Shown: positions 26,880-36,573, numbered from the stretch's first letter. The stretch: 64,000 bases of DNA from Marinoscillum sp. 108 (GCF_902506655.1 NZ_LR734817.1:151667-215666), one strand, 5' to 3'. Notes: generated by a model from the sequence alone, not told the origin. Program-made: numbers and translations.

Positions 26880-27992
26880 ATGTCAAAACCTCCACTCAAG
26901 TGGTCGATCACTGTACTTGTGATGCTTCTTACAGCCACCACCATCATTTTGTACCTCATCAAATCTCCCTCGCCAGAAGACCAACTGGGACTGGCCAGGC
27001 AGCATATTACCACTGCATTGAAGACCAACTCCGGTCTATATGCTCAATCATCCCTCGATGAAGCCACCAGGCTTTACGACTCAGCCATGACCCTATGGCA
27101 GCGGGAAAATGAAAGAATTTTTCTCTTTAGAAACTACGACCTCACCCGGACATATGCAGAGCGTGCGGCTCTATTGGCCATTACCTCTGTGAAAGAAATC
27201 CATGAGACCCAGGCCAAACTCAAATCTGAGGTTTCATTACAAATCAGTCAGATACAGGATCACCTGACCAGCTTCCAGGTGCTCTACCCCCACATCCCCC
27301 TGAAGGCGCAGCAAGTTTCAGACCTGGCCCTGGGAAAAATATTGTTTGATCAGGCCAAGAGCGCTTTTCAAAAAGAAAATTACCCCGAATCCAAACGCAA
27401 ACTGGACAGTGCCGGTCTGCTGATCTATACGGTGACTACCTATGCCGAACAAACCATGGAAAACTACATGAAAGCTTTTCCTGAATGGAACCATTGGGTC
27501 AATACCACCATTGAAGAATCCAGAAAACAGAAAAAAACCTGCCTGATTGTAGATAAATATGCCCGCACCTGCCAGGTCTATAAAAATGGAAGGTTACACA
27601 AAACCTACACCTCAGAGCTCAGCTCCAACTGGATCGGGGATAAACACCACCAGGGCGATAAATCCACGCCGGAAGGAATCTACCGGGTAGTCAAAAAGAA
27701 AGCCGGCACTGACACCCGATACTACAAGGCCCTCCTGCTGGACTACCCCAATGAAGCGGATAAAATACGCTTTGCCCAAAATAAAAAAAATGGAGTCCTA
27801 CAGCCCAGTGCGGCTATAGGAGGCCTGATAGAGGTGCATGGACATGGTGGTAAGGGCACCGACTGGACAGATGGATGTATCGCGCTCCAAAACGACGACA
27901 TGGATGTTGTATTTGATCAGTGCCCTGTGGGTACCAGCATCGTCATCGTTGGGTCTCTTGTCCCTTTTCAAACTTTAATTTCCTCCAAATGA
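26880..27992 (+). CDS. L,D-transpeptidase (YkuD) with N-terminal membrane anchor
   Basis: 370 residues. One membrane span at about 8-26, then a helical region (35-215) and the YkuD catalytic domain (about 220-360). The active-site stretch reads HGHGGKGTDWTDGC, His320 to Cys333, with DGC in place of the usual HGC, followed by IAL. Forms 3-3 crosslinks in peptidoglycan or attaches proteins to it, in the periplasm. The next gene overlaps by 4 bases (ATGA at 27989-27992). Start is at 26880 because the preceding terminator excludes anything upstream. Confidence 0.85.
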   Translation: MSKPPLKWSITVLVMLLTATTIILYLIKSPSPEDQLGLARQHITTALKTNSGLYAQSSLDEATRLYDSAMTLWQRENERIFLFRNYDLTRTYAERAALLAITSVKEIHETQAKLKSEVSLQISQIQDHLTSFQVLYPHIPLKAQQVSDLALGKILFDQAKSAFQKENYPESKRKLDSAGLLIYTVTTYAEQTMENYMKAFPEWNHWVNTTIEESRKQKKTCLIVDKYARTCQVYKNGRLHKTYTSELSSNWIGDKHHQGDKSTPEGIYRVVKKKAGTDTRYYKALLLDYPNEADKIRFAQNKKNGVLQPSAAIGGLIEVHGHGGKGTDWTDGCIALQNDDMDVVFDQCPVGTSIVIVGSLVPFQTLISSK

Positions 27993-28681
27993 CAGAAGAA
28001 ATAGTACCAGAAATACCGGTAACAGTAGATCGCCGCAAAAGGGTGCTTACCTGGGCTGGCTATGGTCTGCTCACCTTTATCCTCCTACTCACACTCCCCT
28101 GGCTGATAGAGAAAAGTACGCTGGCCATCCTGAGTTCACCCCCGGCTAACGAAATGGAGGAAGCAGCCGTTTCAGACCTGACCCTCCAGCTGCAAAGTGA
28201 TTTGGAGAAGCTGGAAAAGAAACTGGCCGGAAAAACCCCAAAAGGTGCCTACATGATCGTAAACACCGCTGCCAATACCTTCGCCCTTTATAGAGGGTCT
28301 GAGCTCATTCATGCTGATAAATGCAGTACCGGTAGTTATATTTTGCTGAAAAACGGTGACAATCAACAGTGGATGTTTAAAACTCCAAAAGGAGAGTTCA
28401 AGATCAGATCGAGAACCGTAGCACCTGTGTGGAAAAAACCAGACTGGGCCTTTGTGGAAGATGGTCTGCCTATCCCCTCTATGAACCACTCCTCCAGGTT
28501 TGAATATGGTGTACTGGGTGATTATGCTCTGGGCCTCGGCGATGGCTATCTCATTCACGGCACCCTTTATCAGCGATTTTTGGGGCTGCCCGTCACCCAT
28601 GGATGTATTCGCCTCAATGACGCCAACCTGAAGCTGGCCTACGAATCACTGAAAACCGGCTCCAAAGTATATATCTACTAA
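27989..28681 (+). CDS. L,D-transpeptidase (YkuD), second copy
   Basis: 230 residues from the ATG at 27989 overlapping the previous stop. One membrane span at about 24-42 (YGLLTFILLLTLPWLI). The YkuD domain spans about 85-230 (AYMIVNTAANTFALYRGSEL, PKGEFKIRSR) with the canonical THGCIRLND motif, catalytic Cys206 and its histidine. Likely peptidoglycan crosslinking enzyme. Middle gene of a three-gene operon; the next gene begins 1 base after its stop. Confidence 0.9.
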   Translation: MTEEIVPEIPVTVDRRKRVLTWAGYGLLTFILLLTLPWLIEKSTLAILSSPPANEMEEAAVSDLTLQLQSDLEKLEKKLAGKTPKGAYMIVNTAANTFALYRGSELIHADKCSTGSYILLKNGDNQQWMFKTPKGEFKIRSRTVAPVWKKPDWAFVEDGLPIPSMNHSSRFEYGVLGDYALGLGDGYLIHGTLYQRFLGLPVTHGCIRLNDANLKLAYESLKTGSKVYIY

Positions 28682-28682
28682 G

Positions 28683-29438
28683 ATGAAAATTACACTAGTG
28701 ATCATCGGTTTCCTTTTGCTCGTCTTCCTGATCCAACTGGGTGTAGCCCCTGCGGGTGTGGCGCGCCAATGGCAGGAAAAGCTGGAGGCCAAAGACAGTC
28801 TGTACATGCAGAAGTATGATCCGGCCTATGAGCTATCAGAAGTAAGCAGTCTGGCCAGAAAAAAGGCCTTTCTGGAAGCCCAGCTCCAATTGGCCGAGGA
28901 GGATTCCATTCACCTGATCGTCAACCTACGTGATAGCTCCATTCACCTGGCCATCCATGGGGTGATCATTCATACATCCAAATTGCCCTCCATCGAAAAT
29001 GATGCCCTACTGAAAAGTATACCCAATAGGCTATATCTGGGCCTCTTTTCTGATCCGGTACCCATTATCAGCATCCACTCCACCATCCTGAAGGAGCCGA
29101 TCGTAGAACGACAGGCTCCAAAAGACCCGGTGGAGGCGGCCCTCAATGCTTACGAACCAGACACACTTATACAAAACCCGGCTTATATCAGGCTCAGGCT
29201 GGCACATGGGATTGATTTGATATTGGAGCAGCATCCTAATCCCACTTTTGCTGAACAATGGACAAGGTACAGGTTCAGGCAGGAAAACCGCCCTACAGTG
29301 ACTAGCAGGCTACAAAGGATGGTCAGCCTGAAAGGACAGGAATACACGCCCGATATTCGACTGAAGCTGCCTGCCAATGACATCCGGGCACTCTACAGGG
29401 CGCTACCAGCGCAGCCTAAGGTAGTACTCTATTTCTGA
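28683..29438 (+). CDS. Inactive-looking L,D-transpeptidase paralogue
   Basis: 251 residues with an N-terminal membrane span (VIIGFLLLVFLIQL). HLIVNLRDSSIHLAIHGVII aligns with MIVNTAANTFALYRGSELIH of the preceding enzyme. The C-terminus DIRLKLPANDIRALYRALP, ending KVVLYF, aligns with CIRLNDANLKLAYESLK, ending KVYIY. At the catalytic position the HGC motif is replaced by TPD (about 222-224), so no nucleophile remains. Most likely a non-catalytic partner or regulator of the two active enzymes in the operon. The alignment is by eye. Confidence 0.6.
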   Translation: MKITLVIIGFLLLVFLIQLGVAPAGVARQWQEKLEAKDSLYMQKYDPAYELSEVSSLARKKAFLEAQLQLAEEDSIHLIVNLRDSSIHLAIHGVIIHTSKLPSIENDALLKSIPNRLYLGLFSDPVPIISIHSTILKEPIVERQAPKDPVEAALNAYEPDTLIQNPAYIRLRLAHGIDLILEQHPNPTFAEQWTRYRFRQENRPTVTSRLQRMVSLKGQEYTPDIRLKLPANDIRALYRALPAQPKVVLYF

Positions 29439-29561
29439 TCTGGATAGTCATAAATATTCACTGCTTAAATCAGTGACCTTGGGTGCATCCGATCGTCTAA
29501 ATAAAAAAAGAACAACCTCCTGTTGCTGACAGGAACTCCTCAACCAACAATTCTCAACATT

Positions 29562-30044
29562 ATGGACTCATTTAGCCTGATTATGGGCATCATCTTCGCA
29601 TTGGCCATGTTTGGCCCAATCGCTTATCTGGTATGGGCCGGTCAAAGCCGAACCAAAAGAATGAAAAACATCTTAAAGAACCTGTCGCAGGACCACGCAT
29701 TCCAATTTGCCATGCAGGAGGTCTGGGGGGACAAAGCATTGGCGCTGGACAGCATTCATAAGGTTTTTGTCTTCCAAAGCAGACAGACTGGCGCAGAGGT
29801 GAATAAAGTAATCGCTCTGGGAAATGCTACCTATTGTAAACTCGATAAGAAAAAAGACAAGGTTCAGATTTTGATCGGTATACAGGATATTTTGGGACTG
29901 TACACAGAAACCATCTCGATCTTCGACACTCAGTATGATGATCCTTCAGAAGCGGGTTTCCATGCCCTGCTGGGAGAAAAATGGAAAGAATCAATCAGGT
30001 CGGTGATCATGAGTGAGACCACTCGCCCTTCAAAAGCAGCCTGA
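29562..30044 (+). CDS. Membrane-anchored protein of unknown function
   Basis: 160 residues from the ATG at 29562 (an upstream in-frame start at 29523 would precede the membrane helix with polar residues). One span at about 4-26 (SLIMGIIFALAMFGPIAYLVW), then a basic stretch (SRTKRMKNILKNL) and a soluble cytoplasmic domain with alternating strands (VFVFQSRQTGAEVNKVIAL, KVQILIGIQDILGLY). I recognise no family. Separate from the L,D-transpeptidase operon by 123 bases. Confidence 0.6.
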   Translation: MDSFSLIMGIIFALAMFGPIAYLVWAGQSRTKRMKNILKNLSQDHAFQFAMQEVWGDKALALDSIHKVFVFQSRQTGAEVNKVIALGNATYCKLDKKKDKVQILIGIQDILGLYTETISIFDTQYDDPSEAGFHALLGEKWKESIRSVIMSETTRPSKAA

Positions 30045-30054
30045 GGTCCAAGAG

Positions 30055-30127
<73 letters not shown>

Positions 30128-30257
30128 ATTTTCACAATAAATATAAGGTGAGTGATGGATTCTGAGCAAGTGGTGGAGCTGGATTTATTTTCTCCGTGCG
30201 CGGGGTAGTTATGCAGGCCAGAAATGATTTTTTATCTTTGAAATCCTGAATCTCATC

Positions 30258-30599
30258 ATGGCCAAAATCATTAAAATTCCATCAGCGTTTGTTTACGAAT
30301 CCAAGGTCGTGGGGGTGTCTCATGCAAATGCGGATGGCACTTCCAGACAGGAGATCATCAGGCGCGAAGTAGCCGAGGATGATCCCCTTTTTCTGGAGCT
30401 GGAACCCGAAAATGAATTTGACCCTAATGCAGTAAAAGTTTTATCCAGGGAAAGAAATCAGATCGGGTACCTGAAAACCGAACTGGCAGAGCAGGTACGC
30501 TCCGCTTTGATCAATCAAACCACTATCTACACACGGGCACTATGGGTAAATGGAGAAAAAATGCTCGGAGTGGGCATCCGCATAGAGCTGGTAAGCTAG
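30258..30599 (+). CDS. HIRAN domain protein
   Basis: 113 residues made almost wholly of one HIRAN domain: VVGVSHANADGTSRQEIIRR, DDPLFLELEPENEFDPNAVKV, and QIGYLKTELAEQVRSAL. HIRAN domains bind single-stranded DNA ends and occur in HLTF/Rad5-type helicases or alone in bacteria. The EFDPNAVKV core is intact. No helicase or nuclease is fused or adjacent. Convergent with the LytTR gene, 1 base apart. Confidence 0.85.
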   Translation: MAKIIKIPSAFVYESKVVGVSHANADGTSRQEIIRREVAEDDPLFLELEPENEFDPNAVKVLSRERNQIGYLKTELAEQVRSALINQTTIYTRALWVNGEKMLGVGIRIELVS

Positions 30600-30600
30600 T

Positions 30601-31362
30601 CTACAAGTCCATCCAGCGTTTGAAATTGGCCACCCGCTCTCTGCTCACAATCACCTCATCGTCTGCATGGGGGTCAAGCTTCAATACCAATCTGCTATTG
30701 AAGTAACTGTGGATTTCTTTGATCGCCGGTAATGAAATGATCAATTTCCTGTTGATCCTGAAAAAATCCAGTGGGTTGATCAACTCCTGCAGCTGATCCA
30801 GGCTCTGATCCATAGGCCATTTATCACCGCTCCGGGTCACCAGGCAGGTGAGATCATTCTGCGAAACAAAGTAGGCAATATCTTCCACGGTAAAGGGTTG
30901 AAACCGATCCCCTAACTTGACCAAAAAACGCTTCTTATAGCTTCCTGAAAGCATACGACTCACCTGACCAAACTGATCTTTGACCTCAGGGCTGACTGTT
31001 CGCTCACCATACTTTTTGAACTTCTCCAGTGCATTCTCCAGCTCGGCCCTGTCGATGGGTTTCAGGAGGTAATCGATGCTGTTGTATTTAAAAGCCTTCA
31101 CCGCATATTCATCATAGGCCGTGGTGAAAATCACCGGGCAACTGATCAGGTCATCCGCCAGTAGATCAAAGCCCACGCCATCATTTAACTGAATGTCCAG
31201 GAGGATCAGATCCGGAGAAGAATTATCCTTGAGCCACTGAATGGTGGACTCCACCGAATCCAGAAGAGCCACCACGGAATATTCGGGAGAAAGCTCCTGC
31301 ACCAATACCTTGAGCCGTTCTGCCGAAAGGCGCTCATCTTCCACTATGGCTATATGAATCAT
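30601..31362 (-). CDS. LytTR-family response regulator
   Basis: 253 residues. Receiver domain with IAIVEDERLS, phospho-acceptor Asp in LILLDIQLNDG, VIFTTAYDEY and YLLKPIDRAE. LytTR DNA-binding domain at about 150-250 (LGDRFQPFTVEDIAYFVSQN, FFRINRKLIISLPAI, VIVSRERVANFKRWMDL). Overlaps the kinase gene by 4 bases. Strongly similar in layout to the 15412-16170 regulator, a second paralogous pair in the window. Confidence 0.9.
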   Translation of the reverse strand: MIHIAIVEDERLSAERLKVLVQELSPEYSVVALLDSVESTIQWLKDNSSPDLILLDIQLNDGVGFDLLADDLISCPVIFTTAYDEYAVKAFKYNSIDYLLKPIDRAELENALEKFKKYGERTVSPEVKDQFGQVSRMLSGSYKKRFLVKLGDRFQPFTVEDIAYFVSQNDLTCLVTRSGDKWPMDQSLDQLQELINPLDFFRINRKLIISLPAIKEIHSYFNSRLVLKLDPHADDEVIVSRERVANFKRWMDL

Positions 31363-32399
31363 GTAAGTCTAAATCTGGATAGTATGGGCATTTTAACAGT
31401 GAAGGTCTGGTCATTTTCGATCACGATGACCGATTGTTCGGATTGCAGATCATACTGACTTCTGATGTTTTCCAAACCAACCTTGGTCGATACTACCTCT
31501 GCACCCTTTTTACTCACCTGATTTTGAACCACCAAATAGTCACCTTCGGTGAAGATATGAATGCGCAATGGTTCGCTTTTAGAAAACCGGTTGTGCTTCT
31601 CGGCATTTTCTACGAGCATCTGCAGGGAGAGAGTGGGCACAAAAAAGTTGTTTTTGGACGGGTCTACATCAATACTGACCTCAATGCGCTCCTCATGGCG
31701 CACCCTCAGTAAAAACAGATAATGATCAAGTATTTCAAGCTCCTTTTCCAGCGTACTCATAGACTCTTCCCTACTTTCCAGAATGTATCGATACATCTTT
31801 GAAAGTCTGGACAAAAACTCTTCAGCCTGAGCAGGGTTGACATGGATAAGTGACTGAAGTACGCTAAAGGAATTGAACAGAAAATGTGGTTTGATCTGAT
31901 TTTTCAGATTTTGATATTGACTCTGAAGTAGCTCTTTCTGTACGAGCGCCTTGTCTTGTTCCAGCTGACGACTTTGCACGGCATTGAGCTGGATAATCCG
32001 GGCAGCAATGATGAGCCAGGCAAATATCTGGCCCTGCCCGATTTCCTTATAAATGGCCTCCTCATACACCGGACAGTTGAGGCTTGGTTTGATATAAAAC
32101 TCAGAAATACCACTCGCCGTGACTACCAATGGAAAAGTAAGAAGGGTAAGTATGAGGATGGCTTTCAATAAGTCTCCGGAGCGTGAATAGTCGTACTTCT
32201 TCCTTTCAAAATAGAGAAATACCCGATCCAAAACCTCCCAAAGGAACAGCACTACCCCTACGGTATAGACCAGCAGTATCTTATCGATCAGCTCAAAAAC
32301 AAAAAACTCGCTGAGAATCTCAGAATGACCCAGCCGCAAGAAAAAGAAGATGAGTACTCCAGCCGAAATTCTAAAGCCATACCGTTTAGCCCAGTTCAT
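31359..32399 (-). CDS. LytS/YehU-type sensor histidine kinase
   Basis: 346 residues. Several membrane spans in the first 150 residues, a coiled linker (LEQDKALVQKELLQSQYQNL), the phospho-acceptor block QIKPHFLFNSFSVLQ, and the ATPase domain (LSLQMLVENAEKHN, KVGLENIRSQYDL). Coupled to its regulator by an ATGA overlap and preceded 20 bases upstream by a small secreted protein that may feed or sense its signal. Confidence 0.88.
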   Translation of the reverse strand: MNWAKRYGFRISAGVLIFFFLRLGHSEILSEFFVFELIDKILLVYTVGVVLFLWEVLDRVFLYFERKKYDYSRSGDLLKAILILTLLTFPLVVTASGISEFYIKPSLNCPVYEEAIYKEIGQGQIFAWLIIAARIIQLNAVQSRQLEQDKALVQKELLQSQYQNLKNQIKPHFLFNSFSVLQSLIHVNPAQAEEFLSRLSKMYRYILESREESMSTLEKELEILDHYLFLLRVRHEERIEVSIDVDPSKNNFFVPTLSLQMLVENAEKHNRFSKSEPLRIHIFTEGDYLVVQNQVSKKGAEVVSTKVGLENIRSQYDLQSEQSVIVIENDQTFTVKMPILSRFRLT

Positions 32400-32419
32400 G
32401 GATTGAATTTACAACAAAA

Positions 32420-32830
32420 TTACTGATCCACAGAAGCCAGCGATTCCCCATCTGTCATCTTCACAGACAGTGCCTTTGAAGTGAGGTATCTTCTGTTGGG
32501 ACCTGAACCTTTGATAATCAAAAGGTGCGTACCCTCCAGGAGTGTAGTGGGTGTCAGCCTGAGCAAATAAGTATCTGCCTGGTCAGTAGCTGAGACACTT
32601 GCATGCAAGCCTTCCATTTCCTGAACCACCGGTGTTTCAAATTTTGTTTTTCTGTCTGCTTTGGAACGTACGATAGTGAGTGTAGTTTCAAAAGTCTCAC
32701 CTGGCACCAGTTGCACCTTATCAGCATCCACTCTGATCACAGCACCGGTCTTTGGGAGGTCCTGAGCATTCGAAAAAGTGAAGGCGAATACGGCAACGAG
32801 AGCCAATAAAATGCGTGAATAGTTTTTCAT
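32420..32830 (-). CDS. Small secreted protein of unknown function
   Basis: 136 residues. Signal peptide LLALVAVFAFTFSNAQ. The mature part is beta-rich (VIRVDADKVQLVPGETFETT, DTYLLRLTPTTLLEGTHLLI), perhaps one immunoglobulin-like fold. First gene of a likely operon with the LytS/LytTR pair (20-base gap), which suggests an accessory role in signal detection; that is inference from position. Confidence 0.6.
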   Translation of the reverse strand: MKNYSRILLALVAVFAFTFSNAQDLPKTGAVIRVDADKVQLVPGETFETTLTIVRSKADRKTKFETPVVQEMEGLHASVSATDQADTYLLRLTPTTLLEGTHLLIIKGSGPNRRYLTSKALSVKMTDGESLASVDQ

Positions 32831-32968
32831 AACGTTGTTGGGATTTGGTTATGATTTAAAACACGCACCTGACCAACCAGAGTTAGTCGTTGACCGGTGA
32901 ACTGTCGATATTCTTAGGTGAGTCGTCCGATTATCTCTCTCAACTTGCCATCACAAAGGAGGGCCCAA

Positions 32969-34366
32969 TCAATTCACCGCCGGAATGATGAAGTTTTTCA
33001 TCATGTCATCCGACTGAGTCACATACAAAGGCCACTTCAGGTACAGCCCCTGAGTGATCACAACCACCATATCGAGGCTTGGAAATACATTGATGTAATT
33101 GCCACCATCGCCATCCGCCGAGAGGTACTCGGTGTCTGCCAGGTTTCTGATCCAGAAGTGGTAGCTATAGTCTCCTGATGTGGTTTGCTCTTTCACCTGA
33201 AAGCATTCGCTTACCCAACTGGCTGGGATCACTTGTTCGTCGTTCCACCGGCCATTGTTGAGATAGGTAATCCCGATCTTTAGCATGTCCCTGGGACGAA
33301 TGAACATACGAGCGGATCCCTCCGGATACCCATCCGGCTGCGACTGCCACTTATAATCCCGGATGCCTAGTTTTTGATAAAAGTTGGCGTCTGCCCACTC
33401 CCGTACACCGCCATCCACCATTTCATCCACGGCTTTCAGCATCAGATTGGGCAGGGCGCTGTTGTACCTCCACTCCGAGCCCGCACCAGCATTTGAGCGG
33501 CTCAGCACAAAATCACCAAAATCATCAGACTTCCACAGCCTGGCCAGGTCAGTATCTCCCCATTCATCCCATTGAAAACCTGCAGTCATCGTGAGGCAGT
33601 CTTCGAAATTTAAAGCCGCTTTATTAGGGTCTTCAAAATACACTGCATACTGGGGTAGAAAATCCGAAATCTTATCCTCTACGGAATGTCCATATTGATT
33701 CAGTGCCATGCCCACTAGAGTGGAGGTAAATGTTTTATTGACAGAAGCCACGTAATGTTTGTCTTTTCTTGACCATTGGATGGGTGCCGGACTGCGATCA
33801 ACAGCTATGTCGTTTTCAAACTGAATGGTGTCATTATTTCCAAAAAGATACTCCTCCAGCACCAGCATGTCGTTGTGGTAAACCAGGACACTATGAATCT
33901 CTTTGTAACCATCGCCCTGCACCTTCTCCATGAGGTTCTGAACCAGCTGCCGATCCATATTAGCATCCTTCAGGGTACCAGTGGCAATGCCATCATTCAA
34001 CTGTACAGGTGGGTAATAGAAATAGGTAGGAATAGCGAGAGGCGCCATCTCCACCTGGGTCTTTTTTCCACGGCGCACATTCAGTTCCCTCGGTCTGTAA
34101 TCAGAATGACTCACTGCAATGGCATAGTCACCAGAGCCGTCACTTACATCTTCGAGTAGCTTCACTTCATCATTGGAAAATTGAAAAGATCCATTTGCTC
34201 CCGTGGTGGTCTCAGGGCCATTTTCGAGTACAAATACTCTGGCATTGGCTATCGGCTCATTTGTATAAGCATCAATCAACTGACCAGAAAGAAGCGTGTC
34301 ATTGTCGTTTTGATGGCAGCTGACCACTACAATGAGGGTCAAAACGATCAGTAAGGGTGATTTCAT
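32969..34366 (-). CDS. Lipoprotein serine hydrolase (class C beta-lactamase family) with N-terminal regulatory-like domain
   Basis: 465 residues. Lipobox cysteine in LIVVVSC (residue 17). A CarboxypepD_reg-like domain follows (about 25-110: LSGQLIDAYTNEPIANARVF, TTTGANGSFQFS). The class C beta-lactamase/DD-peptidase fold covers about 140-460 with SVNK (SxxK), YNS (YxN), and GDGGN in the position of HxG. Probably an envelope esterase or D-amino-acid peptidase; beta-lactamase activity cannot be assumed. Stands alone. Confidence 0.8.
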   Translation of the reverse strand: MKSPLLIVLTLIVVVSCHQNDNDTLLSGQLIDAYTNEPIANARVFVLENGPETTTGANGSFQFSNDEVKLLEDVSDGSGDYAIAVSHSDYRPRELNVRRGKKTQVEMAPLAIPTYFYYPPVQLNDGIATGTLKDANMDRQLVQNLMEKVQGDGYKEIHSVLVYHNDMLVLEEYLFGNNDTIQFENDIAVDRSPAPIQWSRKDKHYVASVNKTFTSTLVGMALNQYGHSVEDKISDFLPQYAVYFEDPNKAALNFEDCLTMTAGFQWDEWGDTDLARLWKSDDFGDFVLSRSNAGAGSEWRYNSALPNLMLKAVDEMVDGGVREWADANFYQKLGIRDYKWQSQPDGYPEGSARMFIRPRDMLKIGITYLNNGRWNDEQVIPASWVSECFQVKEQTTSGDYSYHFWIRNLADTEYLSADGDGGNYINVFPSLDMVVVITQGLYLKWPLYVTQSDDMMKNFIIPAVN

Positions 34367-34578
34367 CAGGTTGGATTTAAGGTTTCGTCAGTACAAACCC
34401 ATTGTGAAAAAATTAAAACACAACAGGCCTAAGCAATGATGAAAAAATATTCGCTGAAGTCGTCCATTCGGTACCTCAACATTAATACATCACACCGACC
34501 CTCGCACTACATCATTGATTCATCATAGCGTCCAAAAAACATTCTCAAATTCCTTAAAAGCACTTTTCTGTTTTTCTT

Positions 34579-36573
34579 TCAATTAGCAACCAATCCTGCA
34601 CTGGAGGAGCTGATCAGCTTGATTTCCACCCTGCGATTCAGCAGACTCTCTCCTTCTGTATCCTCCAGAGGGTTCTCTTCACCCAGGGCATTGACCTTCA
34701 ACTGATCCGAGGACACACCCTCCGCAACGAGAAAATCCATCACAGCACTGGCACGTTTGAGGGCCAGCAATTTATTATAATCGTTCGCTCCTACTTTATC
34801 TGTGTAGCCTTCCAGTGCAAGCTTCAGACTCGGGCGATCCTTTATTTCATTCGCAAACAGTCGCAAAGTGCTTTTGTACTGTTCTGTAACCACTGACCGG
34901 TCAAATTCAAAATGAACGATCGGAATGGGAATTTCAGCGATGGGTTCTTCCTGATTCTCAGGCTTATGTACCCTCATGGTGGCCAGCAAGGGCTTAGCCA
35001 TATCCCCCGGCACCAGACGTTCAGGATCAACATTGAAATCATTGAGCATTTCTATCGCTATTTGTTGCTCCTGCACCTCATCTCCATTCACTCCCTCTTT
35101 ATTCACCCGCAGCTGTACCACATTATCGTTATGATCCTGCAGCAACACTTTTATGACCTGCTGCTGCGCGTACACCAGCTGGCTTTGGTAAGTGACACTT
35201 AGCTTGAAAACAGTCTCAATAGGAACCAACATAGCATACCTTCCCATCTCATCGGTAGTGGCGGTGTAGGTACTGTCCGGCCCTTCCACCATCACCTCTG
35301 CTCCGGGTAGGGCTTCGTCAGACTCATCATCCACTACCTGGCCAGTAATTCTTACTTTATTAAAAAGGAATACCCGGTAGATGTCCATATTGCCATAGCC
35401 TCCGGTACGACCAGATGACAGATAGGCTATTTTACCGAATACATTGAAATAGGTATCATCTGAAGGTGAATTGATGGGGTGCCCAAGATTTTCGGGTTTG
35501 CTCCATTTTCCAGTCACTCGATCATACCTGCTCCTGAAAATATCATAACCTCCGGTAGAATTATGCCCTCTGGAACTGAAATAGAGTTCTCCATTAGCAG
35601 CCATGTACGGAGAGTCATCATTGTAAATGGTATTAAGCTCCTTTAGCGGGGTGGGTTCGTTCCATGAGCCATCTGCACCTTTGGTTAGTTGATACAGGTC
35701 CAGATTTCCGTTTGCCGAGTAGAAGTTGGTAGCATAGTAAATGGTATCAAAAGTTTCGTTAATGGAGCAATGAGTCTCAGCACTACCCAGCCGATTCAAC
35801 ATATTGAGTGACTTGGGCATAGACCACTGACCGTCCCGAAGCTCAGATAACAAGAGGTCTTCATCGTGGTAGGTCACCAATTTGGTATCGTGATCAAAAA
35901 GCTGCACAGTGGCATCGTGATGTTTCTTCGAAGACTGTCTGTCAAATTGCTGAGGGTTTTCCCACAAACCCGTTTCATCCAGGGTAGCCTTCAGGATTTG
36001 CTCATAGGCCAGCCCATCGGTAGCCATATCGTCCATTTCAGCTCTCCTTACGGTATAGACTACCGATTTCTGATCTTTGGTGATCACGGCATTGTATTCA
36101 TGACCTTCTGAGTTGATCGTTGGGCCCAGATTTTGAACCACCACATCTTTTCTATTCAGATAGATGGATTCATAAGCGTTCATATGGATAGTGAGTAGCT
36201 CCAGCTCTTCCTGAGATAATAGAGTAGTATCCACTTGTCCCCAGGCACTTTGAGCGGCCTTCAAAGAGTCATTCTGTAAATAAGCCAGGGTGAGATAGTA
36301 AGGATACTTTTCATCCACTGATGGAGAAGATTTCTTGAGGGCAGCCAGGGCCTCCTCCTGACGATAGCTCTGAAGCAAGCTAACGCCTCTGTAATACTGA
36401 AGTGCTTCATGCTCTTCTTCTTTAGGCTGATCTATGGCGTCTATCATGCGCAGCGCCTTAGCATATAAGCCCGCATTTATGGTCTTTTTGATTCGTTTCA
36501 GCTTTTGGGCTCCGGCATCCTGTATAACAAGAGTAAGGACGAAAGCAAGAAGTAGGGCGTATCGGCTTTTCAT
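34579..36573 (-). CDS. OmpA-family protein with TPR-like, PD40 and CarboxypepD_reg domains
   Basis: 664 residues, signal peptide at 1-22. Helical repeat region at 25-130 (LYAKALRMIDAIDQPKEEEH), WD40-like PD40 propeller repeats at about 140-400 (SPYMAANGELYFSSRGHNST, YDIFRSRYD, MDIYRVFLFNK), a carboxypeptidase-regulatory-like sandwich at about 405-470 (ITGQVVDDESDEALPGAEVM), and an OmpA C-terminal peptidoglycan-binding domain at about 545-655 (IPIVHFEFDRSVVTEQYKST, LEGYTDKVGANDYNKLL, NRRVEIKL). The same order as PorE-type T9SS accessory proteins and other Bacteroidota OmpA proteins; a T9SS role is possible. Outer-membrane/periplasmic. A dyad at 36631-36652 lies 58 bases upstream. Confidence 0.85.
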   Translation of the reverse strand: MKSRYALLLAFVLTLVIQDAGAQKLKRIKKTINAGLYAKALRMIDAIDQPKEEEHEALQYYRGVSLLQSYRQEEALAALKKSSPSVDEKYPYYLTLAYLQNDSLKAAQSAWGQVDTTLLSQEELELLTIHMNAYESIYLNRKDVVVQNLGPTINSEGHEYNAVITKDQKSVVYTVRRAEMDDMATDGLAYEQILKATLDETGLWENPQQFDRQSSKKHHDATVQLFDHDTKLVTYHDEDLLLSELRDGQWSMPKSLNMLNRLGSAETHCSINETFDTIYYATNFYSANGNLDLYQLTKGADGSWNEPTPLKELNTIYNDDSPYMAANGELYFSSRGHNSTGGYDIFRSRYDRVTGKWSKPENLGHPINSPSDDTYFNVFGKIAYLSSGRTGGYGNMDIYRVFLFNKVRITGQVVDDESDEALPGAEVMVEGPDSTYTATTDEMGRYAMLVPIETVFKLSVTYQSQLVYAQQQVIKVLLQDHNDNVVQLRVNKEGVNGDEVQEQQIAIEMLNDFNVDPERLVPGDMAKPLLATMRVHKPENQEEPIAEIPIPIVHFEFDRSVVTEQYKSTLRLFANEIKDRPSLKLALEGYTDKVGANDYNKLLALKRASAVMDFLVAEGVSSDQLKVNALGEENPLEDTEGESLLNRRVEIKLISSSSAGLVAN

